A program made the translations under genes and the position numbers. Source: Clostridiales bacterium PH28_bin88 (lineage in GTDB: Bacteria; Bacillota; PH28-bin88). Taken from it: a stretch of 64,000 bases of DNA. The stretch is from NCBI GenBank assembly GCA_000987045.1, contig LAKY01000055.1:163676-227675 (forward strand). The letters run 5' to 3'. The notes beneath the pieces were generated by a model that was given only the letters and a program-made list of their open reading frames with translations, did no database searches and was not told where the DNA came from. Positions 25,963 through 34,376 of this stretch are shown in pieces; within the stretch, counting starts at the first letter, position 1; each line of letters starts with the position of its first letter.

Positions 25963-27225
25963 TCACCCCCTCAAGTACGCCCGTGGGTCAGCGATCTTTC
26001 CCGCAATGGCAGAGGCGGCTACCGTTGCGGGCGAAGCCAGGAAGACCTCGGCCTCCGGGCTGCCCATCCGCCCTTTAAAGTTTCTGTTAGTAGAAGCAAC
26101 GCAGCGTTCACCGGCGGCCAGAATACCGTTGCTAAGCCCGGCACAAGGCCCGCATGACGGCGGGAGGATTGTCGCTCCCGCTTCCACCAGCCTGGACAGG
26201 ACGCCATCGTTCGCCGCACGCTGCAGTATTTGCCGTGAAGCCGGGGCCACTAAAAATCGTACGCCCGGAGCTGCCCGCCGACCGCTTACTACCCGCGCGG
26301 CTGCCTCTAAATCAGTGTATTTGGCACCGGTACAGGCTCCGATCAACGCCTGCTGCACCGGTAAATCCGGTAAAGCAGACACTTTTTCCACGTTGTCGGG
26401 ACTGTGCGGGCAAGCCACCATCGGTTCCAACTCCTCGGCCCGGCAGCGGATCACCCGGCTGTACTCCGCATCAGGGTCACTGTAGAGGGGGAAATAGTGA
26501 GCTGAAGTACGTTGGACCAGGTACTGAAAGACTGTTTCATCCGGTTCAATGATGCCGGTTTTGGCGCCCATTTCGATGGTCATGTTGGTTAAAACAATGC
26601 GTTCGTCAATGCTTAAGCGGTGCACCGTCTCCCCGGCGAACTCCACCACCTTGTACGTCGCGCCGTCAAGCCCTAGCTGCTTGATATTGAAAAGGATCAT
26701 GTCTTTGGCGGAAGTGCCGTGAGGCAATTCTCCCTTCCACTCAATCCTGATAGTTTCAGGAACCTTGAGCCAGGTGCTCCCTTTAACCAGTACCCCCAGC
26801 ATATCGGTGGAACCCAGTGCCACCACCAGTGCCCCCATGGCGCCTGCAGTGCAGCTGTGGGAATCCCCCCCCACCATCATGATGCCGGGTAAGACATATC
26901 CTTTCTCAATGGGTACAATGTGGCAAACCCCTTCCAGTTCATGGTATTTGTTTATTCCGTACCTTTGAACCCATTGCCTGGTCAAGGAAATAATGTTAGC
27001 TTCGGTATCATTGCACGCGGGCACGAAGTGGTCTGCTACCACTGTAATCCGGTCAGCGTCCCACACTCTGGCCGCTAACCTCTCCAGGTTGGCGGCGATC
27101 CGTCTTGGCCCCCCGGAATCGTTCATCATGACCAAATCCACCTTGACCCAGACGATATCACCGGGTCTGACACTGTTCATACCACTGGCTCGAGCAAGAA
27201 TTTTTTCAGTAATCGTTTGGCCCAT
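25963..27225 (-). CDS. Aconitase-family hydratase large subunit (LeuC/DmdA-like)
   Basis: A [4Fe-4S] dehydratase large subunit of about 420 residues. Cluster cysteines are visible in IGACTGAK and PPSCGPCAG, and VGGDSHSCTAGAMGALV and STNRNFKGRMG are family motifs. The ATG at 27225 has GAGGAGG six bases upstream; an earlier in-frame ATG adds 13 poor residues. It lies 36 bp downstream of the lyase gene. In Eubacterium barkeri a homologous pair (DmdAB) hydrates dimethylmaleate before cleavage by 2,3-dimethylmalate lyase. That is one attractive reading here; methylaconitate hydration is another. Confidence 0.9.
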   Translation of the reverse strand: MGQTITEKILARASGMNSVRPGDIVWVKVDLVMMNDSGGPRRIAANLERLAARVWDADRITVVADHFVPACNDTEANIISLTRQWVQRYGINKYHELEGVCHIVPIEKGYVLPGIMMVGGDSHSCTAGAMGALVVALGSTDMLGVLVKGSTWLKVPETIRIEWKGELPHGTSAKDMILFNIKQLGLDGATYKVVEFAGETVHRLSIDERIVLTNMTIEMGAKTGIIEPDETVFQYLVQRTSAHYFPLYSDPDAEYSRVIRCRAEELEPMVACPHSPDNVEKVSALPDLPVQQALIGACTGAKYTDLEAAARVVSGRRAAPGVRFLVAPASRQILQRAANDGVLSRLVEAGATILPPSCGPCAGLSNGILAAGERCVASTNRNFKGRMGSPEAEVFLASPATVAASAIAGKIADPRAYLRG

Positions 27226-27260
27226 ATCTTTCCTCCTCGCTGCACTGCTCGCAAAATGGG

Positions 27261-28130
27261 TCAATCTATTGCCGCGTAGCGCTGCTCCTGCTCTCGCACC
27301 CGGTTTAACCCCAGGAGAGCGTTGAGCTCGTTGAAGGTAAGCATGCGATTTAACAAGCCTTTGGTAGTACCTGTGGCATGCAGTTCTTGCATCACTTCTG
27401 TCACCGTCTTGATCAGCGATCTAATCGCTGTGTTGGGGAAGATAACGATTTTATAGCCAATGTTCTGCAGTTCCGAAGCTGACAGCAAAGGAGTTTTCCC
27501 TCCCTCCACCATGTTGGCCAGCGTAGGGAGCTGAACGGCTGAGGTGATCCGGCGCATTTCCTCCACGGACTCGGGAGCCTCAACAAAAATTACATCCGCA
27601 CCGGCTTCCTCGTAAGCCTGTGCCCGCTCCAAAGCATCTGCCAACCCGGTCACCCCCCGGGCATCGGTACGTGCGATCACCACAAAATCATGATCAGTAC
27701 GGGCATCTAGCGCCGCTTTGATTTTGCCGACCATTTCCTGGCGGGAAATTAGTTGCTTACCCGCCATGTGACCGCAATGCTTCGGAAAGACCTGATCCTC
27801 CAACTGGATAGCAGCCACGCCAGCCCTTTCATAGGCGCGCACAGTTCGGCTCACATTTAGTGCGTTGCCGTACCCAGTATCCCCGTCGGCAATAACGGGA
27901 AGGTTCACCACGCTACAGATATTCTCCGCCCGGGTGACCATCTCCGTCATGGTGATTAACCCCACATCAGGTAAACCCAAAGTGGTATAAGAAACCCCAG
28001 CCCCCGTCAGGTACAGCGCGTTAAACCCGGCCTTTTCGATAATCCTCGCGACCAAAGCATCAGCCGCCCCTGGCGCGATGATGATGTCTTTTTGTGACAG
28101 CAATTTCCGTAACCTGCTTGTCTGGCGCAT
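27261..28130 (-). CDS. Isocitrate lyase/PEP mutase superfamily lyase (dimethylmalate or methylisocitrate lyase-like)
   Basis: A 289-residue TIM-barrel enzyme. Visible are the metal site segment IADGDTGYGNALN, QLEDQVFPKHCGHMAGK with the catalytic Cys of lyases (not PEP mutases), and VIARTDA. Such enzymes split 2-methylisocitrate, 2,3-dimethylmalate or related acids into pyruvate plus succinate or propionate. Its place beside the two-subunit hydratase mirrors the end of the nicotinate fermentation route (dimethylmaleate to dimethylmalate to propionate and pyruvate). PrpB-like methylisocitrate lyase is the main alternative. Confidence 0.87.
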   Translation of the reverse strand: MRQTSRLRKLLSQKDIIIAPGAADALVARIIEKAGFNALYLTGAGVSYTTLGLPDVGLITMTEMVTRAENICSVVNLPVIADGDTGYGNALNVSRTVRAYERAGVAAIQLEDQVFPKHCGHMAGKQLISRQEMVGKIKAALDARTDHDFVVIARTDARGVTGLADALERAQAYEEAGADVIFVEAPESVEEMRRITSAVQLPTLANMVEGGKTPLLSASELQNIGYKIVIFPNTAIRSLIKTVTEVMQELHATGTTKGLLNRMLTFNELNALLGLNRVREQEQRYAAID

Positions 28131-28162
28131 ACAACCCCTCCCAATATTCCAGCCAATATTTG

Positions 28163-28867
28163 CTACATGCCCAGGTAAGCTTTCTTCAGGTGTTCATGGT
28201 GCAGTAATTCGTGACCCCCACCCTGGAGAACTATCCGGCCCTGCTCAAGTACATAACCCCGGTTAGCCATCCCCAAGGCGTGGTGTACATTCTGTTCAAC
28301 CAGCAACACCGTCACACCCTGGTCTTTGATTTGGCTGATAATCTCAAACATTGTTTGGGTTAATCGAGGTGACAGTCCAATCGACGGTTCATCCAAAATG
28401 AGCAGTTTGGGGTTGGTCATCAGGCCGCGTCCAATCGCCAGCATCTGCTGCTGGCCCCCGCTTAGGGTACCAGCGGTCTGCTTGATTTTGGCTTTCAGAT
28501 CAGGCAACAAGTTAAAGACCTTTTCCATGTTGGCGGCTCTGCTTTGCTTGGCCGCCCGGGTGTAAGCCCCCAATTCCAGGTTCTCCATGACCGTCATATG
28601 GGGAAAAAGCTTTCTTCCTTCAGGTACTTGGACCAGGCCACGCTCAACGATTTGATAGGGATCGAGATTAATGATGGTGTCGCCCATGAATTCAATAACT
28701 CCGCTCTGGGCTTTAATCAGGCCGGAAATCGTTTTTAACAGTGTTGTTTTTCCCGCCCCATTCGCGCCCACCAGAGAGACCAACTCACTGGTGCGAACTT
28801 CCATCGCCAAGTCGTGCACGACCATAACCTTACCATAGCCCACATTAAGGCCACTAAGCTTGAGCAA
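28163..28867 (-). CDS. livF: Branched-chain amino acid-type ABC transporter ATP-binding protein LivF
   Basis: A 234-residue ABC ATPase with Walker A GANGAGKTT, signature LSGGQQQMLAIGRGL, Walker B LLILDEPSIGL and the switch His in VLLVEQNVHHAL. The start overlaps the livG end by 14 bp. It energises import with LivG. Transporters of this family carry branched-chain amino acids, but also urea, amides and aromatic or cyclic acids, so the name does not fix the substrate. Confidence 0.93.
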   Translation of the reverse strand: MLKLSGLNVGYGKVMVVHDLAMEVRTSELVSLVGANGAGKTTLLKTISGLIKAQSGVIEFMGDTIINLDPYQIVERGLVQVPEGRKLFPHMTVMENLELGAYTRAAKQSRAANMEKVFNLLPDLKAKIKQTAGTLSGGQQQMLAIGRGLMTNPKLLILDEPSIGLSPRLTQTMFEIISQIKDQGVTVLLVEQNVHHALGMANRGYVLEQGRIVLQGGGHELLHHEHLKKAYLGM

Positions 28868-29585
28868 TCATGGTCACCTCCCCTAGGTAGGCTTCGATCA
28901 CTTTCGGGTCTGAAGACACTTCTTGCGGCGTACCCTCGGCCAGTTTTTCCCCGTGGTGCATCACGAACACCCGGTCGGAAAGGTTCATTAAAGCCTGCAT
29001 AATGTGTTCTATTATAAAAATTGTCACACCGCTTTCCCTGGTCTTTTTGATTAACCCCATCACTTCTGACACCTCAGAAGGTGTCAGGCCAGCCATTACT
29101 TCATCTAAAAGTAACAGCTTGGGTTGGGTGGCTAGGGCGCGGGCTAACTCCAGGCGACGTTGGTCGCCGATGGTTAACTCCTTCACCCGAACGTCTTTCT
29201 TGTCAGCCAGCCCGACGAATTCCAACTTTTCCAAGGACAACCGCGCCGACTGGGTGTAAGATTTCGCCCGGTTAAAAGCTCCCACCATTACGTTTTCCAA
29301 GGCGGAAAGGTTACCGAAGGGTTTCACGATCTGGAATGTCCTGGCTAGCCCTTCCTGGCAGATTGTATGAGGGCTCAGGCCCGTAATGTTGTGACCGTCG
29401 AATTCAATGGTCCCTTCCTCTGGGGTGTAAAACCCGGAAACTGAGTTAAAAAGAGTGGTTTTGCCGGCGCCGTTAGGCCCAATCAACCCGAATATTTCCC
29501 CCTCTTTGATTTCCATGGTTACGTGCTTAACTGCAACCAGGCCGGCAAATCTTTTTGTGACATTGCGCACTGTTAATAGCGGCAC
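28854..29585 (-). CDS. livG: Branched-chain amino acid-type ABC transporter ATP-binding protein LivG
   Basis: A 243-residue ABC ATPase with Walker A GPNGAGKTTLFN, a Q-loop region, Walker B LLLLDEVMAGL and switch His in IFIIEHIMQAL. The signature is degenerate: the usual LSxGxQ reads LTIGDQRRLELARAL, which is common in LivG. GTG start with GGAGGGGG upstream, one bp after livM. Confidence 0.93.
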   Translation of the reverse strand: MPLLTVRNVTKRFAGLVAVKHVTMEIKEGEIFGLIGPNGAGKTTLFNSVSGFYTPEEGTIEFDGHNITGLSPHTICQEGLARTFQIVKPFGNLSALENVMVGAFNRAKSYTQSARLSLEKLEFVGLADKKDVRVKELTIGDQRRLELARALATQPKLLLLDEVMAGLTPSEVSEVMGLIKKTRESGVTIFIIEHIMQALMNLSDRVFVMHHGEKLAEGTPQEVSSDPKVIEAYLGEVTMIAQA

Positions 29586-29586
29586 C

Positions 29587-30621
29587 TTAAACCCCCTCCT
29601 GCTTAGCCCCAGCTCGTGCTTGTTCGCTTACAGTTCCTTGCCGGCGGGCAACGATTTTATGATGCCAAATGTTTTGAATGAGTCCGATGATACCTTCGGG
29701 CAAATACATAATGGCCACGATTAAAATCGCACCATAGATAATCATGTTAATTCCACTGAGGCCGGGGAATAACCCACGCGTTATTTCGGAAATCGGGGTC
29801 AGTACCAGCGAACCCAGCACCGGTCCCCATACGGTACCCACACCGCCAATAATGACCGGGGTTAAGATGTTAACGGATACATGATTGCCAAAGGCGAGTT
29901 CCGGGTCAATGTAAGAATAAAACTGGACATAAAACGTCCCGCCCAAAGCGGTAAGAAAAGCACTGACGCTAACCGCGATCAGCTTGTACTTAAAAGCGCC
30001 TACCCCTAAAGCCTCGGCTGCATCCTCATTCTCACGGATAGCGACCATGTACAAGCCAAGCTTTGATTTGGCGAGTTTATGGACGAGAAAAGTAATGAGG
30101 ATGGCCATGGCCAGGATTATATAGTAAAAATAAATGGGTTCCCCGAACTGAAAGTTGGTGGGTTTTTCACCCAAGGGAATGAGGATGCCCATCGCCCCTT
30201 TAACGAAACGCCAGTTAAGGGCTATCACACGCAGGGTTTCCGCAAAAGCCAACGTGGCCAGGGCAAAGTAATGACCTTTTAATCGGTAACGGAACGCCAG
30301 AAATCCAATTACCCACCCCGCCAACGCTGCCAACACTCCACCAATCAGCATTCCCAACCAGGGAGTGAGGCCAACCTCTGTAAACAGCATCGAGGAGGTG
30401 TATGCTCCCAAGCCGAAAAACGTTGCATGCCCGAACGAAAACTGCCCGGCGTACCCGCTCATGATATTCCAACACTGGGCCAAATACACCCCGTAAACGG
30501 TAACGATCAGCAAATTCAAGTAGTATGAGTCAAGCCCCAACGGTAACAGGAGTAACACAGCCGCCAATGCCAGTAACAATAATCCGTTTTGCTTTTTGTT
30601 TTTTGGTGCAAGGTTGGCCAT
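29587..30621 (-). CDS. livM: Branched-chain amino acid-type ABC transporter permease LivM
   Basis: A 344-residue membrane protein with about nine hydrophobic segments and the LivM motif ALGVGAFKYKLIAVSVSAF (EAA-type loop). ATG overlaps the livH stop by one base (TAATG), giving translational coupling. It forms the channel with LivH. Confidence 0.92.
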   Translation of the reverse strand: MANLAPKNKKQNGLLLLALAAVLLLLPLGLDSYYLNLLIVTVYGVYLAQCWNIMSGYAGQFSFGHATFFGLGAYTSSMLFTEVGLTPWLGMLIGGVLAALAGWVIGFLAFRYRLKGHYFALATLAFAETLRVIALNWRFVKGAMGILIPLGEKPTNFQFGEPIYFYYIILAMAILITFLVHKLAKSKLGLYMVAIRENEDAAEALGVGAFKYKLIAVSVSAFLTALGGTFYVQFYSYIDPELAFGNHVSVNILTPVIIGGVGTVWGPVLGSLVLTPISEITRGLFPGLSGINMIIYGAILIVAIMYLPEGIIGLIQNIWHHKIVARRQGTVSEQARAGAKQEGV

Positions 30622-31493
30622 TACTGCGTCCCCCCTCCGAACAGGCCGGTTGGCTTAATTAACAAGATCAGTATGAAGAGCATGTAAATAACCATTTCTT
30701 TCAAACTGCCCGGTAGCAACAACGCACTTAGCGATTCCGCCAAGCCAATAATCAGCCCCCCCAGTAAGGCCCCGCCGAAATTGCCTAACCCACCTAGAAT
30801 GGCAACCACGAAGGCCCGGAGGACAAACACTTGGCCTACTCCCGGCGAAGCGAAGTAAAAAGGCAGAATTAACGTTCCAGCAGCCCCAGCACAGGCCGCC
30901 CCAATGCCAAAAGCAATTCCATTAATCCGCTTGACATTGATGCCTACCAAATGTGCCCCATCCCTTTCCTGGGAGGTTGCCTGGATGGCCTTGCCAAGTT
31001 CTGTTCTTTTCAAGACATAATACAAAACTGAAGTAACTACCAGGGTAAAACCAAACGCCAACACCTTCGAGGTGTTCAAGACCATTGGTCCTATCTCCAT
31101 ACCAGCTTCCAACCAGGGCACTTTGATCGACCGGTAATCCGGGGTCCATAGCACCAGCGCAAGGTTTTCCAGCACCAGCATGATCCCCAAGGTTAATAAC
31201 AGTTGGTTATGCTGCGGCGCCTTCAGTATGGGGTTCAAAAAAACCTTTTGCAGGGCTAATCCCAGCACAAATAAGAAGACCATGCTCGCAATCAAGGTTA
31301 AATAGGGATTAATCCCCCAAAGCGTGAAGATCCAGTAGGTCACGTACATACCCAGCATCAAGAGTGCACCATGGGCAAAATTGACGATCTGCATTACACC
31401 GAAAATGAGTGTTAGCCCTACAGCGACCAGAGCATAGACCCCACCCATCAAAAGCCCGTCACTGATAGCTTGAAAGATTGCATCGACGTTCAT
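30621..31493 (-). CDS. livH: Branched-chain amino acid-type ABC transporter permease LivH
   Basis: A 290-residue membrane protein, about eight segments, with GVYALVAVGLTLIFGVMQIVNFAHG at the start, QERDGAHLVGINVKRINGIAF as the cytoplasmic loop, and GGLGNFGGALLGGLIIGL. It follows livK after a 97-bp gap that contains a strong palindrome (31551-31570). Confidence 0.92.
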   Translation of the reverse strand: MNVDAIFQAISDGLLMGGVYALVAVGLTLIFGVMQIVNFAHGALLMLGMYVTYWIFTLWGINPYLTLIASMVFLFVLGLALQKVFLNPILKAPQHNQLLLTLGIMLVLENLALVLWTPDYRSIKVPWLEAGMEIGPMVLNTSKVLAFGFTLVVTSVLYYVLKRTELGKAIQATSQERDGAHLVGINVKRINGIAFGIGAACAGAAGTLILPFYFASPGVGQVFVLRAFVVAILGGLGNFGGALLGGLIIGLAESLSALLLPGSLKEMVIYMLFILILLIKPTGLFGGGTQ

Positions 31494-31550
31494 TTTTCCC
31501 CTCCATTCCGAAAACCGATGGCCCCGACATGAGCTGTGTTCGGTAGGGCA

Positions 31551-31570
31551 GGGCGGGGTTAACCCCGCCC
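31551..31570 (-). terminator. Stem-loop between livK and livH
   Basis: GGGCGGGG-TTAA-CCCCGCCC is a perfect 8-bp-arm palindrome 21 bases after the livK stop, without a T-run. As in both TRAP operons, it stands between the binding-protein gene and the permease gene and probably lets the binding protein be made in excess. Confidence 0.6.
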
Positions 31571-31590
31571 CGCATAAAAGCTAGAAGTCT

Positions 31591-32835
31591 TTACTTAATT
31601 TTTGGGAAGGGGAAAATCAACTTAGCTTCGGCGTATTCCTCGGGGAACACCACCACATGCTTGCCGTTTTGGATTTGGGTGATGACTCCGGCCGCGTTGA
31701 TGTTTTCACCCGCTTCGTTAAACTTGACTTCCTTGTGCGGCAAAATGTGATCGGCCATATTGGTTTGGGCCAAGGCTTCCCTGATCTTGTCCTTGTCGGT
31801 AGAGGCCGCCCTTTCCAAAGCGTCGGCGATCACCATACCTGTCACATACCCGTACAGGGACGAGGAGTTCATTTCAACGCCGTACTTCTGCTTAAACTTG
31901 TCCCTGACTTCGAGGGCCTTCGGATTCTTCGGGTTGTACCTGTAGTTGACATCCATTACGTATTCGGCATCTTTACCTAGGTCTTGGATAAATTTAGGAT
32001 CGCTGAATGCACCATTGGCGATACCAATAATGGCCTTGACGTCAACTTTTTGTTCTTTGAGAGTCTTTACCAACAAAGTCTGGTCGGTGTAATAACCGCT
32101 ACCGATCAGGATATCAGGCTTAGCTGCGGCAATCTTGTTAACTTCGGCTGTAAGAGAAGGGCTCTTGTTGGAATACGGTACCCGCACAACCATTTTCAGC
32201 CCTGTTTCCGCAATATGTTTTTCGACATAATCGCCAAAGGTTGTACCGAACAGAGTATCTTCATGGGCAACTGCAGCCGTTTTAATCTCTGGAGTTACAA
32301 GTTTTGTCATATACTCAATAAAGTTTTGGGCAAAAACAGTAGCGCTGGGTTGTATCCGGAAACTATATTTAAATCCCCGTTCCAAGATGTTGGGAGCAGA
32401 TGAAACGGTAATAACAAACGGTGTCTTCTGCTTTTCAGCTTCTTGAGTAGCCGCGAAAGTAGCACTGCTAGTGTAGGTACCTGTTAAAACCACTGCTCCC
32501 TCTTTTATCAACCGCTGCACCTCGGAAACCGCTTTTTCAGGCGAACCCTGGTTGTCTCCGTCAACCAGCTTGAGCTTGGCGCCGCCTAAGGACTTGATCC
32601 CACCCGCAGTGTTAACCTCGTCAATGGCAAGTTCCAGGGCGTTACGGATCATTTTCCCGTCGTAAGCCAAGTTTCCGGTTAACGGGTGGATGGAACCAAT
32701 TTTAATCTCAGTAACTTTTTCCGGGGCAGCCTTATCCCCCTCTTTTGCCGTGTCCTTGCTTCCACAGCCCGCCAGCAGAGTTCCTACCAGCAATACAACC
32801 ATTATTAAAGACAACAATTTTAAACTCCGAGACAT
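31591..32835 (-). CDS. livK: ABC transporter substrate-binding lipoprotein, LivK/amide-binding type
   Basis: A 414-residue periplasmic-binding-protein fold of the LivK family. The signal peptide ends in LLAGC (lipobox), followed by a charged linker and IKIGSIHPLTGNLAYDGK. Other family segments are VQRLIKEGAVVLTGTYTSS and MVVRVPYSNKSPSLTAE. ATG with AGGAGG upstream. First gene of the long central run. An IclR-type operator lies 211 bp upstream. The ligand is unknown and is probably the compound degraded by the genes downstream. Confidence 0.92.
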   Translation of the reverse strand: MSRSLKLLSLIMVVLLVGTLLAGCGSKDTAKEGDKAAPEKVTEIKIGSIHPLTGNLAYDGKMIRNALELAIDEVNTAGGIKSLGGAKLKLVDGDNQGSPEKAVSEVQRLIKEGAVVLTGTYTSSATFAATQEAEKQKTPFVITVSSAPNILERGFKYSFRIQPSATVFAQNFIEYMTKLVTPEIKTAAVAHEDTLFGTTFGDYVEKHIAETGLKMVVRVPYSNKSPSLTAEVNKIAAAKPDILIGSGYYTDQTLLVKTLKEQKVDVKAIIGIANGAFSDPKFIQDLGKDAEYVMDVNYRYNPKNPKALEVRDKFKQKYGVEMNSSSLYGYVTGMVIADALERAASTDKDKIREALAQTNMADHILPHKEVKFNEAGENINAAGVITQIQNGKHVVVFPEEYAEAKLIFPFPKIK

Positions 32836-33045
32836 GTCTTTGACCTCCTTTTTTTGGGAATACCTCTTTCTTGCTACACGGCATTTCGATCACGCCCGTC
32901 TCCAAAACCACCCCCCAGTTTTGTATTCAGCAGCAAGCAATAAACGTATCCTACCTCTGTATTTAAAGACTAAAACAGATAACTCAAACATGTAACTGAA
33001 ACTCAACTGGCCTGGTTAAACAAATAGTCTCCAACCACGGATCAT

Positions 33046-33068
33046 ATTGTTCTGTTCTACAGAATATT
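33046..33068. promoter_or_regulatory. Probable IclR operator upstream of livK
   Basis: TGTTCT-N7-AGAATA is an imperfect palindrome with the same half-sites and N7 spacing as the perfect site at 33930-33952. It lies just after the iclR gene and 211 bp before livK. It suggests control of the transporter and catabolic operon by the adjacent IclR protein. Confidence 0.55.
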
Positions 33069-33095
33069 GTTCCGATCTCAACACAACAAATAATC

Positions 33096-33902
33096 CTATT
33101 TACCGATATTAACAGTGCTTTGTAATGGTTTCCAGCCCATCCGGTATGAAATTTCCCTGGCAGTGTCCAGCGTTAGCTGGCAGATTAGTGTTGCCCGCTC
33201 AAAGGTAAACCGCGTATACGGGCCTGAAACACCAATCCCTGCCGCCAGCCGGCCGGTGTGATCGAAAATTGGAGCTGAGATGGAAGCAGACTCTTTATTC
33301 CTTTCACCATGGGTAAAAGCATACCCACGCCGGCGAATTTCTTCTAAATCTTGCAAGAGCTTGTCCCTCTCCATCGGCCGCCCCGAAGCGTCCTTGTCTC
33401 CCAGATTGCCAAGAACACCCTCCAATTCCTCTTCCGGCAAGTAGGCCAGCAAAACCTTTCCTGACGCCCCCACATAAAGGGGGTTATGCAATCCAATTTG
33501 TACGAAGTTCCTGATATCTTCCACGCTTTCTACCTTTTCAATACAGACACGTTCTCCGTTGCTGGCAATATTTAAAGTAACCGACTCCCTGGTCTTTGCG
33601 CTTAATTCCCGCATCAGCGGCAACGCGACAGAACGAAGTTCTATCTGGGAAATAACGATATTACCCAGGTCAAACAGTCTCAATCCCAAGCGGTACTTCT
33701 GGTTCTGTTCGTTCTTTGTCACAAGACCGCGGTATTCCAAAGTTTTTAGCAAACGATAGACAGTGCTCTTATAAAGTCCCAGCCTTTCACTTAACTCCGT
33801 GATGCCCAATTCTGGCTGTTCCGGAGAAAAGCTAAACAGAATGTCTATACACTTATCCACCGCTTGAACAATGTCGCGCTCTGTTGTCTTCTTTACCTTC
33901 AT
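33096..33902 (-). CDS. IclR family transcriptional regulator
   Basis: A 268-residue regulator with an N-terminal winged helix-turn-helix (residues about 10-75: GITELSERLGLYKSTVYRLLKTLEYRGLV) and a C-terminal effector domain (VCIEKVESVEDIRNF, PLYVGASGKVLLAYLPEEE, SISAPIFDHTGRLAAGIGVSGP). IclR proteins usually sense an aromatic or small organic acid and control an adjacent catabolic operon. Two matching palindromes flank the gene (33046-33068 and 33930-33952). That suggests autoregulation and control of livK onward. Confidence 0.9.
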   Translation of the reverse strand: MKVKKTTERDIVQAVDKCIDILFSFSPEQPELGITELSERLGLYKSTVYRLLKTLEYRGLVTKNEQNQKYRLGLRLFDLGNIVISQIELRSVALPLMRELSAKTRESVTLNIASNGERVCIEKVESVEDIRNFVQIGLHNPLYVGASGKVLLAYLPEEELEGVLGNLGDKDASGRPMERDKLLQDLEEIRRRGYAFTHGERNKESASISAPIFDHTGRLAAGIGVSGPYTRFTFERATLICQLTLDTAREISYRMGWKPLQSTVNIGK

Positions 33903-33929
33903 AATTTTTCGCCCTTTCTGTTTGGTCGG

Positions 33930-33952
33930 AATGTTCTGTACAATAGAACATT
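33930..33952. promoter_or_regulatory. Perfect palindrome upstream of iclR (probable autoregulatory operator)
   Basis: AATGTTCT-GTACAAT-AGAACATT has perfect 8-bp arms and lies 28-50 bp before the iclR start codon. The second copy at 33046-33068 supports a specific IclR site. Confidence 0.6.
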
Positions 33953-34133
33953 ATTCTGCTTTGTGGAAATATACTTTTCATTTGAAAAGATATCACCGCG
34001 TCGAATTTTCTTCAACAACTGTTCGGTTAAGCGACGAATGAAGAAGGTGAATGGATGGATTCAACCGGTAATCGGTTGGACCATACCGGGTGTTGATAGC
34101 TAAAAGCCATCCGGGCCTTGATTATAAATTACA

Positions 34134-34174
34134 ACGCTCTCACTAACAGCCAATCCGGCCATTAGGGAGAGCGT
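34134..34174 (-). other. Strong hairpin in the presumed iclR leader
   Basis: ACGCTCTC-A-CTAA pairs with TTAG-G-GAGAGCGT around a 15-base loop; a shorter hairpin GGAAC/GTTCC lies at 34190-34205. Both fall between a sigma-A-like promoter (34240-34267) and iclR, so they may form an attenuator or structured leader. I could not match it to a known riboswitch or T-box. The rest of 33953-34376 shows no gene. Confidence 0.4.
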
Positions 34175-34239
34175 CTTCGCTCGCGTATAGGAACCTCAAT
34201 GTTCCGGCGGGTATCATCTACCCTCACCTGTTTGTCTAT

Positions 34240-34267
34240 AGTGTACTATCTTTTCGTTACAAGTCAA
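34240..34267 (-). promoter_or_regulatory. Possible sigma-A promoter upstream of iclR
   Basis: The minus strand has TTGACT (34262-34267), a 16-base spacer and TACACT (34240-34245). It would give a transcript with a leader of about 330 nt to iclR including the hairpins at 34134-34205. Confidence 0.4.
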
Positions 34268-34376
34268 CAGATTTTTATTTTTTATAAAGAATGTTGTATA
34301 CATGTAGAGATTGCCCGAAGCGTGAACTAAAGACCGAATGATATGTGTTAGGCTCCCGGAGCAATGCCTGTATTAA

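Noticed and set aside
25455..27225. 3-isopropylmalate dehydratase (leucine biosynthesis)
   Set aside because: Sequence family fits, but no leuA/leuB are near and the neighbours are a C-C lyase, ETF and catabolic genes; a catabolic hydratase is more likely.
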